In this document: in pieces, positions 58,577 through 64,000 of the stretch
Layout of the letters: each line of letters begins with the position of its first letter
Position numbering within the stretch: the stretch's first letter is position 1
Assembly: GCA_963811885.1 (NCBI GenBank)
Contig: CAWETB010000012.1
Coordinates: forward strand, 62,001-126,000
Origin: Gaiellasilicea sp963811885
GTDB taxonomy: Bacteria > Actinomycetota > Thermoleophilia > Gaiellales > Gaiellaceae
Length of the DNA: 64,000 nucleotides
Reading direction: 5' to 3'
Made by a program: the position numbers and the translations under genes
Notes under the pieces: model-generated
What the model saw: only the letters and a program-made list of their open reading frames with translations
The model's database searches: none
What the model was told of the DNA's origin: nothing

Positions 58577-61265
58577 ACCCGCTCCAGCCGGACCGCCGAG
58601 ACCTTGTACTCGGGCGTCCCGATCAGCGGGTCGCCGACGTCGTGCGTGAGCCAGTTGACGCGGGCTTCGGCGAAGTGCAGCGCCATCCAGACGAGACCGG
58701 GGTAGACGCGGTCGGAGAGCTGCGCGCGGGCGGTGAGGTCGCCGCGGCGCGAGACCAGCCGCACCCACTCGCCCTCCGCGACGCCGAGCGCCGACATGTC
58801 CTCGGCCGCGATCTCGAAGAACGGATCCACCTGCTTGTCGGTGATCCCGGCCTCCCGCATCGTCATCCCCGCCGAGTTGTAGTGGTAGAGCGTCCGCCCG
58901 GTGGAGAGGACGAACGGGTACTCGGAGTCCGGCTCCTCGATCGGCGGCTGGTACTCGACCGGGTGGAACTTGCCCTTCCCGGAGGGCAGCGAGGGATGGC
59001 CCTCGTGCAGGAACATCGTCCCCGGGTGATCCTCGGTCGGGCAGGGCCACTGCAGCCCGTGCTCCTCGAGCCGGGGGTAGCGAACCCCGTACCAGTTGGG
59101 GCAGAGGTCGGCGAGCTCGTCCCAGACCGACGCTGCGTCGGGATACTCGGGCCAGTCGCAGCCGAGCGCGCGCGCCAGCGCGATCACGATCTCGCGGTCG
59201 CCGCGCGCGTTGCCGGGCAGCGGGACCGCGGCACGGACGCGGTTGATCCGCCGCTCCGTGTTCGTGAACGTCCCGTCCTTCTCGGCGAAGCTCGACGCGG
59301 GCAGGACGACGTTCGGCGTGCCGGCGCGAGGTCTCGTTCAGGAAGATGTCCTGCGAGACGAGGAACTCGAGCTGCTGCAGCCCCTCCTCGACGTGATGCG
59401 CGTTCGGCTCCGTCTGCGCCGGGTTCTCGCCGACGAGGTAGAGCGCCTTGATCCGCCCGTCGTGCAGGCCGCTCATCATCTGGTCGAGCCGGTAGCCGGC
59501 GCGCTCGGGGAGGTCGACGCCCCACGCGGTCGCGAACTTCTCGCGCACGTCGGGGTCGTCCCAGGACTGGTAGCCGGGGAAGTAGTGCGGGTTCGCGCCC
59601 GAGTCGTTCAGGCCCTGGACGTTGTTCTGGCCGCGGAGCGCGTTCAGGCCGGTCGACTCGTAGCCGAGGTGGCCCGTCATCAGGACGAGGTTCGCGAGCG
59701 ACCAGATGTTGTCGACGCCGCAGGCGTGCTCGGTGATCCCGAGCGTGTAGAAGATCGCCGCGTGCCGCTCGGTCGCGTACTCGCGGGCGGTGGCGCGAAT
59801 CGCCTCGGCGTCAACGCCCGTGACCCGCTCCGCCTGCTCGGGCGTGTAGCGGGAGACGACCTCGCGCACGGCCTCGAAGTCCTCGCAGTGGGCGGCGATG
59901 TAGTCGTCGTCCTGGAGCCCCTCCTCGAGGATCACGTGCATGATCGCGTTCAGGAGCCAGACGTCCGAGCCGGGGCGCAGCTGCAGGTGGCGCTTCGCGA
60001 GCTTCGTCAGCCAGATCGCGCGCGGGTCGGCGACGACGAGCGTGGCGCCGTTCCGCACCGCCTTCTTGATCCGCAGCGCCAGCACCGGGTGCGCCTCCGT
60101 CGTGTTCGAGCCGATCACGAGCAGGAAGCGGGCGTTCTCGATCTCGGGGATCGAGTTGGTGGAGGCGCCTCTGCCGAACGACCTGACCAGGCCGTAAAGG
60201 GTCGGAGCGTGTCAGGTGGCCTCGCACGAGTGGACGGAATGGGTCTGCAGCCCCGTCCGGGCGAGCTTCTGGATCAGGTAGTTCTCCTCGTTCGTCAGCC
60301 GGGCCGAGCTGAGCACGCCGACGTGCTGCGGCGAATGGCGCTCCATCACCCCCTTGAGCCCGTCGGCGGCGACCTGGAGCGCGTGCTCCCACGTCGCCGG
60401 ATGCAACTCGCCGTCCTCGCCGCGCACGAGCGGCTCGGTGAGGCGGTCGGGGTGGTGGACGAAGTTGAAGGCGAAGCGGCCCTTGACGCAGAGGTTGCCC
60501 TCGTTCGAGACGTACTCGGGCTTCGAGGTCACCTTGACGATCCGCTTCGTCTCGGGGTCGACGTTCAGGTCGAGCTGGCAGCCGACGCCGCAGAACGTGC
60601 ACGTCGTCTTCGTCTGCTCCAGGGCGCGCTCCTCGACGCCCGCTCCCTCGAGGAACTTCTCGTAGATCGCGCCGGTCGGGCAGGTGGAGAGGCAGCCGCC
60701 GCAGAGCTCGCACTCGGTGTCGAGCCAGCTCTTGCTCCACGTCGGCACGATCCGAGCCTCCGGCCCGCGGCCCTCGAGCGAGAGCGCCGAGCACTGCATC
60801 ACCTCCTGCGTGTAGCGCACGCAGCGGTTGCAGAGGATGCACGTGTCCGGCTCGTAGCCCATCAGCTTGTTCCGGTCCGCGTACGGCTCGCGCTTCGCGT
60901 CGGGGAGGACGAACGGCGGCTCCGCGCCGAGCTCGGCGGCGAGGTCGGCGAGCTCGTTCGGCCGCCCGCCTGGATCGGCATTCAGGTGCTCGGCCAGGAG
61001 CATCTCGGTCAGCGTCTTCCGCAGCTGCGGCACGTTCGAGTTGGTGGAAACGACCATGCCGTCCGTCGACGCGGGTGGCGCAGGCCGGCAGCGGTCGCGG
61101 CGAGCCCTCGACGCCGACGACGCACATCCGGCAGCCGCCATAGGGCTCGAGCTTGTCGTCGTGGCAGAGCGTCGGGATGAAGACGCCGTTGCGGGCCGCC
61201 GCGTGCACGAGCAGCTCACCGTCCTGGGCGCTCGCTGTCCGGCCGTCGAGGGTGAACTCGATCAC
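58573..61265 (-). CDS. fdhA: Formate dehydrogenase alpha subunit, selenocysteine-containing (frameshifted twice)
   Basis: A molybdopterin enzyme of about 896 residues, cytoplasmic NAD-linked type. Residues 1-80 are a [2Fe-2S] ferredoxin domain (IPTLCHDDKLEPYGGCRMC); two [4Fe-4S] clusters follow (CILCNRCVRYTQEV; CELCGGCLSTCPTGAI), then the catalytic Fe4S4 motif CTFCGVGCQLDLNVD. At about residue 351 the frame has TGA (60214-60212) in the context HSCEAT-UGA-HAPTLYGLVRS. Position and the following HxP match the active-site Sec/Cys-His-x-Pro of formate dehydrogenases, and a SECIS-like hairpin follows, so the TGA is read as selenocysteine. The frame continues for over 290 residues. Two extra bases (near 61090 and 59327) break the frame; 2693 nt is 3n+2. 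GTG 61265 overlaps fdhB (GTGA). Confidence 0.9.
60174..60214 (-). promoter_or_regulatory. UGA selenocysteine codon and bacterial SECIS-like element in fdhA
   Basis: UGA occupies 60214-60212. Downstream, CCGA (60205-60202) pairs with UCGG (60177-60174), a CCCUUU internal bulge lies on the 5' side, then ACGGCCU pairs with AGGUCGU (one G-U) around apical loop GGUC. E. coli fdhF SECIS has GGUC in the same apical position. Rare codons AGG, AGA and CUU are used only here, as expected if RNA pairing constrains the codons. Confidence 0.8.
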
Positions 61266-62700
61266 GCGGTCATCTTCTCGAAGAGCTCGGGCCAGTGCGC
61301 GAAGGCGCTGCGAACGGGGATCGGCGCCGCCTGGCCGAGGCCGCAGATCGAGGTCAGCGCCATCGCCTCGAGCCATTCGTCGACCTGCTCGCGGCTCATC
61401 GTCCGCTCGCCGTCGAAGACGGCGTGGAGCGCGCGGTTGCCGATCCGGCACGGGGTGCACTTCTGGCACGACTCCTCGGCGAAGAAGCGCATCGTCTCGG
61501 CGAGCAGGCGGACGGGCGAGTAGCCGCTCGGGAAGACCTGGACGGCGGCCGAACCGACGCTGCAGCCCCACTCCGCCAGCCCGTCGCGCGTCAGCGGCGC
61601 GTCGAGCGCGGCGGGAGGAAGGATCCCGCTGGCCGCTCCGCCCGGGACGATCGCGCCCGGCTCGGCCGTGAGGCCGCCGGCGTACTCGTCGATCAGGCCG
61701 CGGACGGTGACGTCGAGCGGCGCGGCGTAGCAGCCGGGCTTCCCGACCGCGCCGGAGACCGACCAGAGCCGGATCGGCTGCCACTCGCCGCGGAGGATCA
61801 GCGCGACGTGCGCCAGGGTCTCGACGTTGTTGATCAGCGTCGGCCGGCCGAGGTAGCCGGACTGCGCGGGGAACGGCGGCCGCAGCCGCGGCATCCCGCG
61901 CCGGCCCTCCATCGACTCCAGCATCGCCGTCTCCTCGCCGCAGATGTAGGCGCCGGCGCCGATGACGAGCTCGACCGGAAGCCCGCGGGCCGCGATCGCG
62001 TCCTCGAGCACGGCCCTGGAGTTCGCGTACTCCTCGCGCAGGTAGATGTACGCCTGTCGGTCTCGCAGAAGCGCATCGCCGCGGCGAGCCCTTCGAGCAG
62101 GAGCTGGGGGCGCAGCTCCATCACGTAGCGGTCCTTGATCGTCCCCGGCTCGCCCTCGTCGGCGTTGACGATCACGACCCGCGGGCCGGGCTCACGCCGG
62201 ACCGCGTCCCACTTGCGCCAGGTCGGGAAGCCGGCGCCGCCCATCCCGGTCAGCCCGGACGCCTCGAGCCGCTCGAGCACGTCGTCCTGCGACAGGGCGA
62301 GCGGCTCGCGGATCTCGTCGGGCTCGAGCAGGAAGCCGTTCGTCGAGTGGGTGACGCCGCCGCGGACGGCGTCGCCGTCGAGCACGACCGGCGCCAGGTC
62401 GCAGTGGCCGAGGCAAGGCACCTCGATCGCGGCGCCGGTCAGCAGCTCGCGCGAGCCGGCGCAGTCGCAGATCGGGCCGGTGCAGACGCGGACCGCGTCG
62501 ACCGGCACCTGCAGGAACGAGTAGAAGGAGACGACCTCGTGCACGTCGCCGCGGCGCAGGTTCATCCGGTCGGCGAGCGCGTCGGCAAGCTCGGGGGTCA
62601 GCGGGCCGACCTCGCGGCGGATGCGGCCGAGGTTGTCGAGCAGCCGGATCCGCTCCGTCGGCAGCTCCTCGAGCAGTGTGGCGAGCCGAAGGACGTCCAC
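61262..62700 (-). CDS. fdhB: Formate dehydrogenase beta subunit, NuoE-NuoF fusion (frameshifted)
   Basis: About 479 residues. Residues 1-125 are a NuoE-like thioredoxin-fold [2Fe-2S] domain with VCTGPICDCAGS and PCLGHCDLAP as cluster ligands. Then comes a NuoF-like domain with FMN/NADH motifs TGMGGAGFPTWRKWD and VVIVNADEGEPGTIKDRYVM, AYICGEETAMLESMEGRRG, and the [4Fe-4S] motif ESCQKCTPCRIGNRAL. It passes electrons between FdhA and NAD. A missing base near 62052 breaks the frame. GTG 62700 is 21 nt from the divergent marR start. Confidence 0.9.
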
Positions 62701-62708
62701 GTGCGTCC

Positions 62709-62714
62709 TATGAT
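62709..62714 (+). promoter_or_regulatory. -10 box (TATGAT) of marR
   Basis: TATGAT ends 7 nt before GTG 62722 and decides that start over ATG 62710, which lies inside the box. Confidence 0.5.
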
Positions 62715-62721
62715 CGCGCAC

Positions 62722-63160
62722 GTGAAGAAGCGCGTGCACACCAGCGTCCTCTTCGAGCTCTACGTCGCCGGGCAGTTGGTGAACGAGCTCGTCTCGCGGG
62801 AGGTGGAGCGGCTCGGGCTGAAGGGCCCGGCGCAGATCCTGCTCTGGCACGTCGCCCTGAGCGGGCCGCTGACGCCGACCGAGCTCGAGCGGACGACAGG
62901 CCTGCCGTCCCTCGACGTTGCGCGAGCGGATGCAGCCCCTTTTCGACGGCGAGCTCGTGCGACGGGTGCCGAGCGAGGAGGACCGCCGCTCGCACCGGCT
63001 CGAGGTGACCCAGCGCGGCCACGAGCTCCTGGATGCCGCCCGGCCGACGGTGGAGGGCGCGGAGCGGGCGCTGGAGGAGCACCTCGAGGGCGGGCTCGAG
63101 CAGTACCGGACGGCTCTGGAGGAGCTCGTCCGAGCCGGGCAGGCCGCTCTCGCGGATTGA
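62722..63160 (+). CDS. MarR-family transcriptional regulator (frameshifted)
   Basis: About 145 residues with a winged helix: LTPTELERTTGLPSSTLRER (recognition helix across the frame break), LVRRVPSEEDRRSHRLEVTQ (wing) and a C-terminal dimerisation helix. One extra base near 62915; 439 nt is 3n+1. It is divergent from fdhB and directly upstream of the beta-propeller gene, whose promoter has a perfect dyad. It may control one or both; the ligand is unknown. Confidence 0.8.
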
Positions 63161-63185
63161 CATACCGCGGAAACCGCGGTATATC
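63157..63185 (+). promoter_or_regulatory. Consensus promoter with embedded operator dyad
   Basis: TTGACA (63157-63162), 17-nt spacer, TATATC (63180-63185). The spacer is a perfect dyad ATACCGCGG-AAA-CCGCGGTAT (63162-63182). The -35 overlaps the marR stop. ATG 63194 is 8 nt after the -10. MarR is the natural candidate repressor. Confidence 0.75.
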
Positions 63186-63193
63186 TGGCGGGC

Positions 63194-64000
63194 ATGCGGA
63201 CGCTCGTGCTCTCGCTGGTGCTGCTCGTCACCGCCGCACCGTCCCTCCCGGGAACTCGGAGTCAGAAGGCGTGCGACGGCGCCGGGCCGTACTGGCCGAC
63301 CGCCACGCTCGCCGTCACGGGCGGCACTGCCTGGGTCGCCTGCAAGGAGGAGGGCCGCGTCGTTCGCGTCACGCTCTCGTCGGGCTCGCTCCGCTCGACG
63401 CCGGTAGGCGGCTTGCCGATCGCCGTGATCGCCGGGCTCGGCGCGGTCTGGTCGCTCGACTCGGGCGGCGTCGTCTCACGCCTCGACCTCAAGAGCGGCC
63501 GGGTCACCGGGAAGATCGAGACGGGCGCGGCGGGGCCGTACAACCTCTGGATCGGCGACGGCTCGCTCTGGTCGGTGGACGACCGGGCGGGCACGGTCCT
63601 GCGGATCGATCCCGCGCGACGGAAGGTCGTCGCCCGCATCCCGGTCGGGCGACGGGCCTGCGGACATGGTCTTCCGCGGCAAGCGGGCGTGGGTGATCAA
63701 CCACCGCGATCTCGGCCTCGTCGCGATCGACACGGCGACGAACCGGCCCCGGAAGCTCGGCAACGTCCCGGGGGACGCGCCGGAGCGGCTCGCGTGGGCG
63801 GCGGGATCGCTCTGGGTGACCGGCCGCGGCACCGACCTGCTCCGGCTCGACCCGGAGACCGGCGCCGTCAAGGCGACGATCGAGATCGGCGCCGGCGGCA
63901 TCGACGTCGTCGCGAACGGCGGCTCGCTCTGGGTGCCGGCGCGCGCGGCGGCGGCCGACAGGGCGCGGCTTCCCGACCATGGCGGCGCTCCGGCGCGTCG
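63194..64000 (+). CDS. Secreted beta-propeller (YVTN/Vgb-like) protein, partial and frameshifted
   Basis: The protein begins with a signal peptide (MRTLVLSLVLLVTAAPSLPG), then repeats of about 42 residues such as GGTAWVACKEEGRVVRVTLS, GLGAVWSLDSGGVVSRLDLK and GDGSLWSVDDRAGTVLRIDP, typical of NHL/YVTN-type propellers in the periplasm or cell surface. The frame shifts near 63650 (continuing ADMVFRGKRAWVINHRDLGL) and perhaps near 63965. It runs off the window. Function unknown. Confidence 0.75.
   Translation, partial: MRTLVLSLVLLVTAAPSLPGTRSQKACDGAGPYWPTATLAVTGGTAWVACKEEGRVVRVTLSSGSLRSTPVGGLPIAVIAGLGAVWSLDSGGVVSRLDLKSGRVTGKIETGAAGPYNLWIGDGSLWSVDDRAGTVLRIDPARRKVVARIPVGRRACGHGLPRQAGVGDQPPRSRPRRDRHGDEPAPEARQRPGGRAGAARVGGGIALGDRPRHRPAPARPGDRRRQGDDRDRRRRHRRRRERRLALGAGARGGGRQGAASRPWRRSGAS

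Noticed and set aside
60212..60214. TGA in fdhA as a nonsense mutation or gene boundary
   Set aside because: It sits at the active-site residue, the frame continues with conserved sequence, and a SECIS-like hairpin follows immediately.
58561..62128. Long plus-strand frames (59096-61180 and others) opposite the fdh genes
   Set aside because: They are antisense shadows produced by codon bias in the fdh reading frames and show no family motif.
1..64000. CRISPR arrays, tRNA or rRNA genes, prophage or conjugation genes
   Set aside because: No repeat-spacer array, T-loop-like tRNA sequence, rRNA core or phage/plasmid protein was seen; a tRNAscan/Rfam search would be decisive.

Overview
The window is a very G+C-rich chromosome segment (roughly 70% by eye) of a Gram-positive-type actinobacterium. 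The gene set (HPPD, homogentisate dioxygenase, FabL-type enoyl reductase, DUF6458-like protein, TTG/GTG starts, many 1-8 nt start/stop overlaps) looks most like the deep-branching Thermoleophilia (Gaiellales/Solirubrobacterales). That placement is inference from protein style, not from a marker search. No rRNA, tRNA, CRISPR array, transposase or phage gene was seen. Genes are packed so tightly that no gene-free stretch exceeds about 300 bases.

Layout. 1-1906: clpP and, divergently, a tight SRPBCC-ArsR-NlpC/P60 operon behind paired palindromic operators. 1990-6850: a signalling island with three LuxR-type regulators, an HD-GYP membrane protein and an unlisted 28-residue peptide gene. 6860-13452: esterase and ring-cleaving dioxygenase; GT4 glycosyltransferase, flippase-like protein and glycerate kinase; cNMP protein with xseB/xseA. 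13468-20887: transporters, lineage-type hypothetical genes, proline dehydrogenase and a fabL operon, with two copies of a palindromic repeat. 20898-28948: tyrosine catabolism (hppD, FAH-like, hmgA), interrupted by a decayed MoxR-DUF58-VWA operon. 28949-37424: HAD phosphatase, NlpC/P60, AlkA, GNAT, GST, hydrolase, rhodanese, then murI-rph-mgtC-rdgB. 38261-44982: pyrE, HU, an SOS-box-controlled exonuclease/GIY-YIG nuclease, pyrF, LysM protein, a D-Ala-D-Ala carboxypeptidase whose 5' end holds a 167-nt palindrome, and a PfkB kinase. 45014-55958: guaB-guaA, aminotransferase, acylphosphatase, UDG, MFS, rplM-rpsI-glmM, glmS, ankyrin lipoprotein. 55955-64000: fdhD, mobA, birA and a selenocysteine-type formate dehydrogenase (fdhA, fdhB), a divergent MarR regulator and a beta-propeller protein.

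Three themes run through the window. First, about 18 starts have a TANNNT -10 box only 6-8 nt upstream, the signature of leaderless mRNAs. Second, six convergent gene pairs share the self-complementary stop CTAG. Third, about 25 genes are frameshifted; in all 17 genes with a single shift the start-to-stop span is 3n+1, that is one extra base, which points to systematic insertion errors in the sequence rather than mass pseudogenisation. The 23.5-26.4 kb MoxR region is different: it is truncated at both ends and far more broken.

The strongest discoveries are the in-frame UGA followed by a SECIS-like hairpin in fdhA, the in-frame palindromic element in the carboxypeptidase gene, the covarying palindromic repeats, and the small peptide gene in the LuxR/HD-GYP cluster.
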